Of a stretch of DNA of 64,000 bases, positions 1 through 6,595 are shown in pieces. Both the position numbers and the translations under genes were made by a program. The notes under the pieces were generated by a model. That model worked only from the letters and a program-made list of their open reading frames with translations, searched no databases and was not told the DNA's origin. Each line of letters begins with the position of its first letter. Position 1 is the stretch's first letter. The stretch is from Cyanobacteria bacterium OH_CBrB_359 (lineage in GTDB: Bacteria; Cyanobacteriota; Vampirovibrionia; Gastranaerophilales; Gastranaerophilaceae), in contig JAEZET010000004.1 in assembly GCA_023433065.1 (NCBI GenBank), positions 620,001-684,000 on the forward strand. Direction: 5' to 3'.

Positions 1-937
1 CTTTATCATCTGCTTGTTTTTTTGAAATTCTGCCTTTATTCTTTAAGATTTCATATTTTCTGAATGCCAAAAATTCATTTATGCTTTGTGAAAATTCCGC
101 CATAGTAAAAGTGTTTTCTCGTTCAATCAAATCCTCAATATAATCAAAATAACCAGAAACAGCTCTCTCTAAACGCTTGATTTCCTTTTCCGGCAGATAA
201 TTTTTAGCTATCGTAACATCAGATTTGAGAATACGTCCATCTGGTGAATTCTTCCAATTAGATAATCCCATATTGTTTTTGTGTTTATCAGCTGTGTTAT
301 AAATGATTTCAGCCGCAGTATGTCCCGTTATTGCATAATGAAATTTATTTTGCACCATTGCATAAAATTCTTCCGTAATAGATGAATTACGGTCATAATC
401 AATGCTGCATTCAGCAAAAATATCCGTAATCTGTTGCCAAATACGGCGTTCACTTGTGCGAATGGAACGAACACGTTCTAATAATTCACGAAAATAATCT
501 TTACCAAAAACACTTTGTCCCTGCTTTAAGCGCTCATCATCAAGCACAAACCCTTTTTGCACAAATTCTTTGATAATTTTTGTCGCCCAAATCCTAAATT
601 GTGTTGCTTTTGCAGAATTAACCCTATAACCAACTGAAATTATTGCATCAAGGTTATAAAACTGTGTTTCATGTGTTTGTGTTTTATCAGTAATTGCACC
701 GTGCAATGTGGTTATTTCCATTTTGGAAACAACCACTTTAGCATCTAGTTCGCCCTCTTCAAAAATATTTTTTAAATGCTTATTTATTGCAGGCACTTGC
801 ACACCGAACAATGCCGCCATTGCTTTTTGGGTAGCCCAAAGGGTTTCATCTCTCACTATAACATCAACCTTAACATCTTCTTGCGGCGTATTGTAGATTA
901 AAAATTGAAGCTTATTGTTAATATTGTTATTTTCCAT
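1..937 (-). CDS. RhuM family (virulence RhuM-like) protein, C-terminus cut by window edge
   Basis: I read 312 open codons from ATG at 937 down to the window edge with no stop. The start follows a good GGAGAG ribosome site. The N-terminal half has the sequence typical of the RhuM family: 'DVIVRDETLWATQKAMAALF' near residues 24-43, then 'VPAINKHLKNIFEEGEL', 'YNLDAIISVGYRVNSAKATQ' and 'FRIWATKIIKEF'. The family is widespread on islands and near restriction or Fic/DOC systems; its biochemical role is not established. The C-terminal part contains 'TGHTAAEIIYNTADKHKNNM' and a charged helical stretch. Family assignment is confident, function is not. The gene points out of the window, next to other accessory genes. 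Confidence 0.85.
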   Translation of the reverse strand, partial: MENNNINNKLQFLIYNTPQEDVKVDVIVRDETLWATQKAMAALFGVQVPAINKHLKNIFEEGELDAKVVVSKMEITTLHGAITDKTQTHETQFYNLDAIISVGYRVNSAKATQFRIWATKIIKEFVQKGFVLDDERLKQGQSVFGKDYFRELLERVRSIRTSERRIWQQITDIFAECSIDYDRNSSITEEFYAMVQNKFHYAITGHTAAEIIYNTADKHKNNMGLSNWKNSPDGRILKSDVTIAKNYLPEKEIKRLERAVSGYFDYIEDLIERENTFTMAEFSQSINEFLAFRKYEILKNKGRISKKQADDK

Positions 938-1181
938 TTTCTTACTCTCCAAGCATTAATAGGCTAATTATACCATATATATTTTTGTTGCCTGGCATGT
1001 GAATAAACTCTTTTATAAATCACAAAAACTACAACACGTTTTAAGCGATTATAATATTGCTTTGGTATGGGGAATATATATAAAATGCATAGAACGTTCG
1101 ATAATGAGCTTTGTGGCATGTGGAAAATAACTAATAAAACTTGAAAAGCTAAAGAAAAGCCCAATATTTTAATATAATAAT

Positions 1182-1523
1182 TTAATCAGATAATTCAGTT
1201 GTTTGAACATTTTCTTTTAGCAATTCAATGAAGTTGTTCAAATGATTCTTTTTAAATTCATTCAAACATTCGTTCATGTTCTTTACTGAAAGGCAACCAT
1301 CTTCATCTCTTTTGTAGGTATAGTTAGCTTTCATTGTTTTAACATATTCAATAACTGTTTGTATGGTAGGACTGATAAGTTCAGGAATAAGGTCACATCT
1401 ATAATCATTATTATCAAGCCCATTTACCTCAAGTTCCAAATCGTATTCACCATTATCATCCATTAAAACATCAGAAATTGAATATTTCATATAAGCTATA
1501 TCTCCCTTAGTAAGCAAATTCAT
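1182..1523 (-). CDS. Hypothetical small acidic protein (113 aa)
   Basis: I do not recognise this protein. The reading frame is open further upstream, but that extension runs through a perfect terminator hairpin (1572-1589). I therefore prefer the internal ATG at 1523 (MNLLTKGDIAYMKYS), which has AGAGAT about eight bases upstream. The protein is acidic (DVLMDDNGEYDLELEVNGLDNNDYRCD), has no signal peptide or membrane segment, and ends in a helical region (NECLNEFKKNHLNNFIELLKEN written in part). It is the last gene of a minus-strand chain of small accessory genes. Confidence 0.55.
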   Translation of the reverse strand: MNLLTKGDIAYMKYSISDVLMDDNGEYDLELEVNGLDNNDYRCDLIPELISPTIQTVIEYVKTMKANYTYKRDEDGCLSVKNMNECLNEFKKNHLNNFIELLKENVQTTELSD

Positions 1524-1571
1524 TATAGCATCTCTTTGGTGGTAGTGATATATTATTACAATTAAAATAAA

Positions 1572-1589
1572 AGCCCGGCGTACCGGGCT
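1572..1589 (-). terminator. Intrinsic terminator between two small genes
   Basis: AGCCCGG-CGTA-CCGGGCT is a perfect 7-bp GC-rich stem in otherwise AT-rich DNA. On the minus strand it is followed by TTTTATTTT. It lies just after the stop of the gene at 1617-1928, and it argues against the long N-terminal extension of the next gene. Confidence 0.8.
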
Positions 1590-1616
1590 AGAAAAACTAA
1601 AATTATATTGCATTAT

Positions 1617-1928
1617 TTATTCTATTGAATCAGGGAAGTCATATCGTTGCATAAGTTCTAATTTCTCACCCTCGTTATAAAGTAGTGATGATTTTTCTTT
1701 TAAGGTTCTATGCAAGAACATTAATCCGTCAAAGTTAAACATATTATGATTGTCAATATTTGAGTTATCTCCTTCACCTGCGAACTTATCAACTATTTTT
1801 GATAATGTTTCTAGGTCATAAGACACAGTTTTTACAGCATCTTCAACTTCAGATATTTTTGATTTAATTTCTTCAAGAGATAGTTTCTTTTCTTCTTTGG
1901 TTTCTTTTTCTAGTAACGCTTCTTTCAT
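1617..1928 (-). CDS. Hypothetical small helical protein (103 aa)
   Basis: No family recognised. The first 35 residues are very rich in Lys/Glu (KETKEEKKLSLEEIKSKISE) and predicted helical, possibly a short coiled coil. The rest is a second helical pair ending in DFPDSIE. Its overall plan resembles the upstream neighbour at 1925-2245: a Glu/Lys-rich head, then a central 'DLETLSKIVDKF' against 'DMTGLCKMIDTL', then an 'LYNEGEKLELM' tail. The two may be diverged duplicates. The start codon overlaps the upstream stop by four bases (ATGA), so translation is probably coupled. A terminator follows the stop. Confidence 0.6.
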   Translation of the reverse strand: MKEALLEKETKEEKKLSLEEIKSKISEVEDAVKTVSYDLETLSKIVDKFAGEGDNSNIDNHNMFNFDGLMFLHRTLKEKSSLLYNEGEKLELMQRYDFPDSIE

Positions 1929-2245
1929 GCCTGAGTCTCCTCTAATAATGTAGTTACTTTGTTTCCTAACTCTTCAATCTTGTCCGTTATTTCGCTAAGC
2001 AATTCACCCCTTACTCTAAAAAAGTAGTTTATAAAAGTAATTGCTTCGTCGTCAAAATGCTTTATTCTATTGGCTTCAAAATCAGCATTTAGAGTGTCAA
2101 TCATTTTGCATAACCCTGTCATATCAGAAGAAATATTCCATACTTCTCCCCATATTTCGTTAAAACTTTTGCTTATTTTTTGAATTGTAGATTTTTCTTC
2201 TTTTTCAGGTTCTTGGATTTCTTTTGTTAATGTTGCTGTTACCAT
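1925..2245 (-). CDS. Hypothetical small helical protein (106 aa)
   Basis: Unrecognised. A charged N-terminus (TKEIQEPEKEEKS) leads into helices with 'ISKSFNEIWGEVWNISSDM' and a C-terminal 'DKIEELGNKVTTLLEE' heptad-like stretch. There is no signal peptide. Its ATG lies inside the last codons of the tiny gene 2239-2400 and its stop overlaps the next start, so three genes form a translationally coupled chain. It shares its layout with the downstream 103-aa protein. Confidence 0.6.
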   Translation of the reverse strand: MVTATLTKEIQEPEKEEKSTIQKISKSFNEIWGEVWNISSDMTGLCKMIDTLNADFEANRIKHFDDEAITFINYFFRVRGELLSEITDKIEELGNKVTTLLEETQA

Positions 2246-2400
2246 AATACCTCCTTCTGTTGCGCTCTTTCTGCTTTTAGTCTGTTTTGATTTATTTCAT
2301 TCAAAATTAAAATAAATCTTGCTAATCGTTTCTGATCTCTTTTTTTATCTGGTTTTTCATCTCTGAATGTTATTACGAAATTTGGTTTTTTAAGTACCAT
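2239..2400 (-). CDS. Tiny basic hypothetical protein (53 aa)
   Basis: ATG at 2400 is preceded by GGAGGAT seven bases upstream, the strongest ribosome site in this region. I read 53 codons ending in TAA at 2239. The product is very basic in the middle (RDEKPDKKRDQKRLARF) with a hydrophobic FILILNEIN helix. Its last codons contain the AAGGAGG-type site and ATG of the next gene, which overlaps by seven bases. No family recognised. The strong start signal and the coupled overlap are the evidence that it is a real gene. Confidence 0.6.
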   Translation of the reverse strand: MVLKKPNFVITFRDEKPDKKRDQKRLARFILILNEINQNRLKAERAQQKEVLW

Positions 2401-2448
2401 TTATTTATCCTCCTTTTCTTTATTCTGTTTGAGGAGGGTTTAATAACC

Positions 2449-2472
2449 TCAATTTTGAGTGTCAATTTTGAG
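2449..2472. repeat. Two 11-bp direct repeats, operator-like
   Basis: TCAATTTTGAG occurs at 2449-2459 and again at 2462-2472, a period of 13 bases. Each copy is itself nearly palindromic (TCAA..TTGA). The second copy overlaps the last codons of the HTH gene, and the pair lies just upstream of the small-gene chain that begins at 2400. A regulator-binding role is inference. Confidence 0.35.
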
Positions 2473-3184
2473 GTAAATTAATTAAATTATCTTTTGCGGC
2501 CAACATAAGCATTTGTTCTTTGGTATCAACTCTATAATGTGCTTTTATTTTTTCTTCCAAGTCTCTTATATAAGATTCAGCTATGTTTATTTTTTTTGCT
2601 ATTTCATTTCTTGATTTTGCACCATCTGAATATGCTTGTAAAATATTAATAGCGTAGTTTCGCTCTGTACTCTTTAAAGTATTTAATTTTTCTAAGCCAG
2701 GTTTAGAATTATTATAAATATCTTTGTTGGATATTTTTTCTCTATTTGGACTAATAATTTGTCCATCATTAGTTAAAAACATTTCTTTAGATGTTTTTGT
2801 AAATTCTGTTTCTATATATATAACAAGGTTACCCACACTAACCTTTTGATAACTATCTTCATAAATTCTTTTAAGCAGCTTTATTAGCTCTCGTTTTTCA
2901 GCTATAGAAAGATTTGCCAAATCATTATCATAAAATCCCACTTCAACCATATAACTGTATGTATTATCATAAGTGGATTTGTGAACAGGGGGCAAAATAA
3001 AATATACTTTTATTTCTTTACCATCTGATAACTTTATTTTTTTAATCCAAGAATATGAATAAAACTTGTAATCCCCTTTAGAAAAATCTTCATTGTTTTT
3101 TGATAATTTAACAATTTCTTCTTTTGATAAGTAATCACCTTCAATAAAAGACCAAGTTGCTAACTTCAAAATGGGTATAGACAA
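2462..3184 (-). CDS. LuxR-type HTH regulator-like protein, 5' end uncertain
   Basis: The C-terminal 65 residues (about 172-236: LKSTERNYAINILQAYSDG, RNEIAKKINIAESYIRDLEE, KIKAHYRVDTKEQMLMLAA) have the shape of a LuxR/GerE or sigma-region-4 tetrahelical HTH, with the recognition helix in 'IAESYIRDLEEKI'. The first 170 residues are a mixed alpha/beta region I do not recognise. The only start giving this length is TTG at 3184 with no ribosome site, and the 5' end overlaps the 5' end of the divergent lipase by 14 bases. The true N-terminus may have been lost at a recombination junction near 3171. Confidence 0.5.
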   Translation of the reverse strand: MSIPILKLATWSFIEGDYLSKEEIVKLSKNNEDFSKGDYKFYSYSWIKKIKLSDGKEIKVYFILPPVHKSTYDNTYSYMVEVGFYDNDLANLSIAEKRELIKLLKRIYEDSYQKVSVGNLVIYIETEFTKTSKEMFLTNDGQIISPNREKISNKDIYNNSKPGLEKLNTLKSTERNYAINILQAYSDGAKSRNEIAKKINIAESYIRDLEEKIKAHYRVDTKEQMLMLAAKDNLINLPQN

Positions 3185-3848
3185 TGTTACTAGGCAAATG
3201 AAAAATGCTAATACATTTTTTGATAAAATACAAAAAAATTATGCTAATTCTTATAATATAGCAATAGCAGGACATTCGGAAGGTGGAAGCGAAGCAATTT
3301 ATGTAGGACTTTTGAATAACACAAAGGTTTATACTTATAACGCTTTTCCATTAGGGAATGACATTTTAAATAAAATTGCTGAAAGTGGCGGTTCTACTGA
3401 TTATAACAATTTAATTGTAAACTATAGAGATGCTCATGACCCGATTTCAAAACTATTTAACCAGCATATTGGACAAACTTATATTGTAGAAAGTCAACAA
3501 AATAAATTTATGGCAAAAACACCATTTGGGTTAAAAGCTGCTCATTCTCTTGTAAATATGGGTAGCTGCCAGGGTGCAATTCCGCTTGAACAATACAAAA
3601 AAGAAAATCCTTGGTTTATTGATACAATAAAACTTGTTAAATTTACTAATAAAACCATTGATAGCATATCAAAAGCAGGGTTATATGATATATACGAACC
3701 TGAAATTATGGAAAGATTAAAAGTTAATGAAATTATATCAGATTCAAATGCTAATCAAATGGTAGAAGAAGGTCAACTTACATATATTAGTGGCTACCAA
3801 AAACAAGGCGGAAGCATTACTGACGGCTACTACGAGCAATTGACATAA
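3171..3848 (+). CDS. Alpha/beta-hydrolase (lipase-like), probably 5'-truncated
   Basis: 'IAIAGHSEGGSEA' at residues 31-42 is a nucleophile elbow (GxSxG, Ser36). Asp90 in 'YRDAHDPIS' and His125 in 'LKAAHSLVN' are in the right order and spacing for a lipase triad, as in the class-3/DUF2974 lipase fold. The protein begins only about 30 residues before the elbow, so the first strands of the fold are missing, and the opposite-strand HTH gene starts at the same place. I infer 5' truncation by recombination near 3171. There is no signal peptide. The last 12 codons (GSITDGYYEQLT) are copied in front of each secreted paralogue downstream. This context suggests a lipolytic effector remnant. Confidence 0.6.
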   Translation: MGIDNVTRQMKNANTFFDKIQKNYANSYNIAIAGHSEGGSEAIYVGLLNNTKVYTYNAFPLGNDILNKIAESGGSTDYNNLIVNYRDAHDPISKLFNQHIGQTYIVESQQNKFMAKTPFGLKAAHSLVNMGSCQGAIPLEQYKKENPWFIDTIKLVKFTNKTIDSISKAGLYDIYEPEIMERLKVNEIISDSNANQMVEEGQLTYISGYQKQGGSITDGYYEQLT

Positions 3849-3869
3849 TGAAGTTAAAAATTGTATATT
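3809..3869 (+). repeat. Cassette repeat copy 1 (original lipase 3' end)
   Basis: About 60 bp: the last 12 codons of the lipase (GGAAGC..TTACTGACGGCTACTA) plus the spacer ending AAAAATTGTATA. The next ATG follows after exactly 8 bases. The same arrangement occurs at three further places. Confidence 0.85.
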
Positions 3870-3875
3870 GTTTAA

Positions 3876-4346
3876 ATGAACAATATAAAAAAAATAACCA
3901 TATTTTTACTATTTATTATAGTAAGCATTATGCCTGTGTTTGCAGAGTGCTTACCCAAAAAATATCATAATGGATTTAATTCTGTTGATAACCCTGTTTG
4001 GTATAAATATATAAGTGATTATAAAGACCAACTATATAAAGCTTTTGACGTTCATAAGTTCAAAGAAAAAAAATGGGGACATATATTTATATATACTATT
4101 AATAGAGATGGTTCTATAACGGATATGATAAAATATGATACTCTTGATGAATCAGATAAATACATAAGGCAAGTCATATTAGACAATCCACCACCGCCTT
4201 TCCCAAAAGAGATTGAAGAAGATAAAGTAAAAATGGATGTTTCTCTTTGGTGCTCAGACCATGATGATTTCTATATAAATTACTATTCTTACAAAAAAAC
4301 TATGGAGCTATTTGTAACAAAAAATCATAGGCATAAGAATAAATAA
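3876..4346 (+). CDS. Secreted TonB-C-like protein, copy 1
   Basis: 156 aa. A signal peptide (MNNIKK-ITIFLLFIIVSIM-PVFA|EC) leads to a single domain. The core 'GHIFIYTINRDGSITD..IKY' (about residues 68-90) and 'YIRQVILDNPPPPFPKEIEE' match the TonB C-terminal fold pattern, which alternates an 'xIxxDGxIxx' hairpin with a 'PPFPxxL' strand. There is no membrane anchor or Pro-rich spacer, so it should be a soluble periplasmic domain and not an energy transducer. It follows the lipase by 27 bases. By context it could be an immunity protein; that is inference. Copies 2-4 follow in tandem. Confidence 0.7.
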   Translation: MNNIKKITIFLLFIIVSIMPVFAECLPKKYHNGFNSVDNPVWYKYISDYKDQLYKAFDVHKFKEKKWGHIFIYTINRDGSITDMIKYDTLDESDKYIRQVILDNPPPPFPKEIEEDKVKMDVSLWCSDHDDFYINYYSYKKTMELFVTKNHRHKNK

Positions 4347-4356
4347 AAAATGTCTT

Positions 4357-4413
4357 GGAAGCTTTACTGACGGCTACTACGAGGAATTGACATAATGAAG
4401 TCAAAAATTGTAT
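4357..4413 (+). repeat. Cassette repeat copy 2 (lipase-tail duplicate)
   Basis: TGGAAGCTTTACTGACGGCT onward copies the last codons and stop of the lipase and the spacer up to AAAATTGTATA, directly after the stop of copy 1. No lipase frame precedes it. Confidence 0.85.
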
Positions 4414-4422
4414 AGTTACATA

Positions 4423-4887
4423 ATGAAAAAACTTTTAAACATAATAATACTTATAGGATTACTAATAGGCAGTAGCAATATTGTATTTGCTGAGAAACTG
4501 CCGTTAAAATACATTAATGGATTAAATCCAACAGATAATCCTGCCTGGTATAAATATTTATACGATTATAAAGAGCAATTATATAAAGCGTTTGATGCTC
4601 GTAAATTCAGAAAAAAAGAATGGGGGCATATATTTATATATACCATTAATAGAGATGGTAGTATAACAGATATGATAAAATATGATACTCTTGATGAATC
4701 AGATAAATATATAAGGCAGGTCATATTAGATACCCCCCCTCCACCATTTCCGAAAGAAATTGAAGAAGATAAAGTAAAAATCCATACTTCGCTTTGGAGT
4801 TCTAACGATGATGAATATAAAATAAATTATTACCCCAAAGATGATACAGTATGGCTAATAATTAGTAAAGACCGTAGGCATAAATAA
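4423..4887 (+). CDS. Secreted TonB-C-like protein, copy 2
   Basis: Paralogue of copy 1. I chose ATG 4423 (MKKLLNIIILIGLLIG) because in all four copies the ATG sits 8 bases after the conserved ATTGTATA; the upstream TTG has no support. The signal peptide ends at VFA|EKLP. The mature domain keeps 'DNPAWYKYLYDYKEQLYKAF', 'GHIFIYTINRDGSITDMIKY', and a five-Pro run 'DTPPPPFPKEIEE'. The central 300 bases are nearly identical to copy 3 and clearly similar to copy 1. The C-terminal 25 residues differ most between copies, the part one would expect to vary if these proteins recognise different partners. Confidence 0.7.
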   Translation: MKKLLNIIILIGLLIGSSNIVFAEKLPLKYINGLNPTDNPAWYKYLYDYKEQLYKAFDARKFRKKEWGHIFIYTINRDGSITDMIKYDTLDESDKYIRQVILDTPPPPFPKEIEEDKVKIHTSLWSSNDDEYKINYYPKDDTVWLIISKDRRHK

Positions 4888-4901
4888 ACATGAAAACAAG
4901 A

Positions 4902-4960
4902 CGGAAGCTTTACTGACGGCTACTATGAACAATTGACATAATAAGGTTAAAAATTGTATA
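4902..4960 (+). repeat. Cassette repeat copy 3 (lipase-tail duplicate)
   Basis: CGGAAGCTTTACTGACGGCT onward plus the spacer to AAATTGTATA, between secreted copies 2 and 3. It still encodes GSFTDGYYEQLT and a stop in the lipase frame. Confidence 0.85.
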
Positions 4961-4968
4961 TTATGACA

Positions 4969-5436
4969 ATGAATAAATCCTTGAAAATAATATTAATCCT
5001 GGGATTATTAATTGGTAATTGCAATTTGGTTCTGGCAGAAAAATTACCATCCAAGTATATCAATGGATTAAACTCTACAGACAATCCTGTCTGGTATAAA
5101 TATTTATATGATTATAAAGAGCAATTATATAAAGCGTTTGACGCTCGTAAATTCAGAAAAAAAGAATGGGGGCATATATTTATATATACCATTAATAGGG
5201 ATGGTAGTATAACAGATATGATAAAATATGATACTCTTGATGAATCAGATAAATATATAAGGCAGGTCATATTAGATACCCCCCCTCCACCATTTCCGAA
5301 AGAAATTGAAGAATACAAAGTAAGAGCTGATGTTTCACTTTGGAGTGTCAATGATGATGAATATAAAATAAATTATTATACGGATGATAAGAAAGTAGTG
5401 TTAATAATAGGCAAAGACCGTAGGCATAAAAAATAA
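4969..5436 (+). CDS. Secreted TonB-C-like protein, copy 3
   Basis: Signal peptide MNKSLKIILILGLLIGN..VLA|EKLP. The start at 4969 is set by the conserved 8-base spacing; ATG 4963 is also possible. The domain is almost the same as copy 2 from 'DNPVWYKYLYDYKEQLYKAF' to 'PPPPFPKEIEE', then diverges (YKVRADVSLWSVNDDEYKIN). It ends KDRRHKK, as copy 4 does. A periplasmic location is expected. The 120 bases around and after its stop recur after copy 4. Confidence 0.7.
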   Translation: MNKSLKIILILGLLIGNCNLVLAEKLPSKYINGLNSTDNPVWYKYLYDYKEQLYKAFDARKFRKKEWGHIFIYTINRDGSITDMIKYDTLDESDKYIRQVILDTPPPPFPKEIEEYKVRADVSLWSVNDDEYKINYYTDDKKVVLIIGKDRRHKK

Positions 5437-5531
5437 TAAATCATTAAATGTTTTTTTACTTTTTAAGCTATAATTTGATTTGTTTTAAAATATCATAAAA
5501 CTAGCATCAAAATATTTATTAGAATGTTATA
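5411..5531 (+). repeat. Right-flank repeat, first copy
   Basis: GCAAAGACCGTAGGCATAAA and about 100 bases of following non-coding DNA (ATCATTAAATG..CTAGCATCAAAATATTTATT) recur at 6345-6467 with a few single-base changes and indels. This marks duplication of a block larger than the gene. Confidence 0.85.
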
Positions 5532-5613
5532 GAAAACTATATATTTTCTTAAGATTTATACATAATTTGAGCTCACCCACTTGAAAATGTGTATCAAAAA
5601 TGGTGCACTATGG

Positions 5614-5628
5614 GTATACAATGTATAC
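5614..5628. promoter_or_regulatory. Palindrome GTATACAATGTATAC, candidate antitoxin operator
   Basis: Perfect 6-bp arms around AAT, 24 bases upstream of an ATG that opens an XRE/HigA-like N-terminal fragment. Such palindromes are often autoregulatory sites of toxin-antitoxin operons; here the operon itself is broken, so this is inference. Confidence 0.35.
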
Positions 5629-5651
5629 GTTTTAGGCACAGGATTTTAAAA

Positions 5652-5744
5652 ATGATAAATAAAAAACATATAGGCAGTAGTTTTAATGAATTTCTAGAAG
5701 ACGAAGGTATGATATATACGAACCAGCAATTATGGAAAAATTAA
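5652..5744 (+). pseudogene. Fragment of an XRE-type antitoxin N-terminus fused out of frame to lipase DNA
   Basis: ATG at 5652 opens MINKKHIGSSFNEFLEDEG, the characteristic first residues of HigA-type antitoxins ('kkhiGssfddFLkeeGi'). After EDEG the DNA switches to the lipase sequence (shared stretch TATGATATATACGAACC) in the wrong frame and stops after 30 codons. The helix-turn-helix is missing, so the antitoxin cannot work. Confidence 0.6.
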
Positions 5745-5872
5745 AAGCTAATGAAATTATATCTGATTCAAATGCTAATCAAATGGTAGAAGAAGGTCAA
5801 CTTACATATATTAATGGCCACCAAAAACAAGACGGAAGCTCTACAGACGGCTACTATGAACAATTGACATAG
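5708..5872 (+). pseudogene. Second copy of the lipase C-terminus (54 codons), headless
   Basis: From 5708 the DNA encodes YDIYEPAIMEKLKANEIISD and on to DGYYEQLT, matching the last 54 residues of the lipase at 3171-3848 with about six substitutions (for example SGYQ to NGHQ). It has no start and no catalytic residues. It shows that a second, diverged lipase/secreted-protein unit once stood here. Confidence 0.85.
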
Positions 5873-5890
5873 TAAAGTCAAAAATTGTAT
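5832..5890 (+). repeat. Cassette repeat copy 4
   Basis: CGGAAGCTCTACAGACGGCT onward to AAAATTGTAT, the 3' end of the headless lipase copy, followed after the same short spacer by secreted copy 4. Confidence 0.85.
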
Positions 5891-5899
5891 AGTTACATA

Positions 5900-6370
5900 A
5901 TGAAAAAACTTTTAAACATAATAATACTTATAGGATTACTAATAGGCAGTAGCAATATTGTATTTGCTGAGAAATTACCGCCTTTAGGGTATAAAAAAGA
6001 ACTAAATTCCATAGATAATCCAGCTTGGTACAAATATTTATATGATTATAAAGACCAGTTATATAAAGCGTTTGATGCTCGTAAATTCAAAGAAAAAGAA
6101 TGGGGGCAAGTATATATATATACAATTAATAAAAATGGAACTATAACAGATATAACAAATTATAGCCATATGAATAAATTTGACACCTACGTTAAACAAG
6201 TAATATTAGATAGCTCACCTCCACCATTCCCAAAAGAAATTGAGGAAAATAAAGTAAGAATGGATGCTTCTCTTTGGAGTACTAATAGTGATTATTTTCA
6301 TTTAGATTACTACCCTCAAAAAAATAGTGTGAGTATGATGATATGCAAAGACCGTAGGCATAAAAAATAA
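5900..6370 (+). CDS. Secreted TonB-C-like protein, copy 4
   Basis: The signal peptide is identical to copy 2 (MKKLLNIIILIGLLIG..VFA|EKLP), but the mature domain is the most diverged: 'GQVYIYTINKNGTITDITNY', 'YVKQVILDSSPPPFPKEIEE', and a different tail (STNSDYFHLDYYPQKNSVSM). It keeps the alternating strand pattern and the Pro-run. Identical leader with diverged body suggests recombination between copies. It is the last member of the array and is followed by the right-flank repeat and a terminator. Confidence 0.7.
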   Translation: MKKLLNIIILIGLLIGSSNIVFAEKLPPLGYKKELNSIDNPAWYKYLYDYKDQLYKAFDARKFKEKEWGQVYIYTINKNGTITDITNYSHMNKFDTYVKQVILDSSPPPFPKEIEENKVRMDASLWSTNSDYFHLDYYPQKNSVSMMICKDRRHKK

Positions 6371-6467
6371 TAAATCATTAAATGTTCTTTTACTTTTTAA
6401 GCTATAATTTGATTTGTTTTAAAATATCCATAAAACTAGCATCAAAATATTTATTAGAAATGTTATA
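6345..6467 (+). repeat. Right-flank repeat, second copy
   Basis: Second copy of the block at 5411-5531, starting inside the last codons of secreted copy 4 and continuing about 100 bases downstream. Confidence 0.85.
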
Positions 6468-6522
6468 AAAAATCTGAGCTAATTTTCTAATGCTACATGT
6501 TTGGGGTACCATTAAACTATAG

Positions 6523-6548
6523 AATCTCTGAGCTTTCAGGGATTTTTT
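6523..6548 (+). terminator. Intrinsic terminator closing the lipase/secreted-protein array
   Basis: AATCTCTGA-GCTT-TCAGGGATT forms a 9-bp stem (one G-T pair) followed by TTTTTT on the plus strand. Confidence 0.7.
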
Positions 6549-6595
6549 AATTTTATATGCCCACTGGATGCCCATTTACTCAATTGAATAAAATA

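Noticed and set aside
964..1164. A 66-codon minus-strand reading frame
   Set aside because: No ribosome site, odd hydrophobic/basic composition, and it lies in spacer DNA after the small-gene chain; looks like chance.
5112..5351. Minus-strand frame inside secreted copy 3
   Set aside because: Antisense shadow of a gene with a clear signal peptide and three paralogues.
3876..6370. TonB energy transducers
   Set aside because: The domain looks TonB-C-like, but there is a cleavable signal peptide in place of an anchor, no Pro-rich spacer, and no ExbB/ExbD or receptor gene nearby.
3809..6467. CRISPR array
   Set aside because: Repeats are about 60 and 120 bp, irregularly spaced with genes between; no short regular repeat-spacer pattern was seen anywhere in the window.
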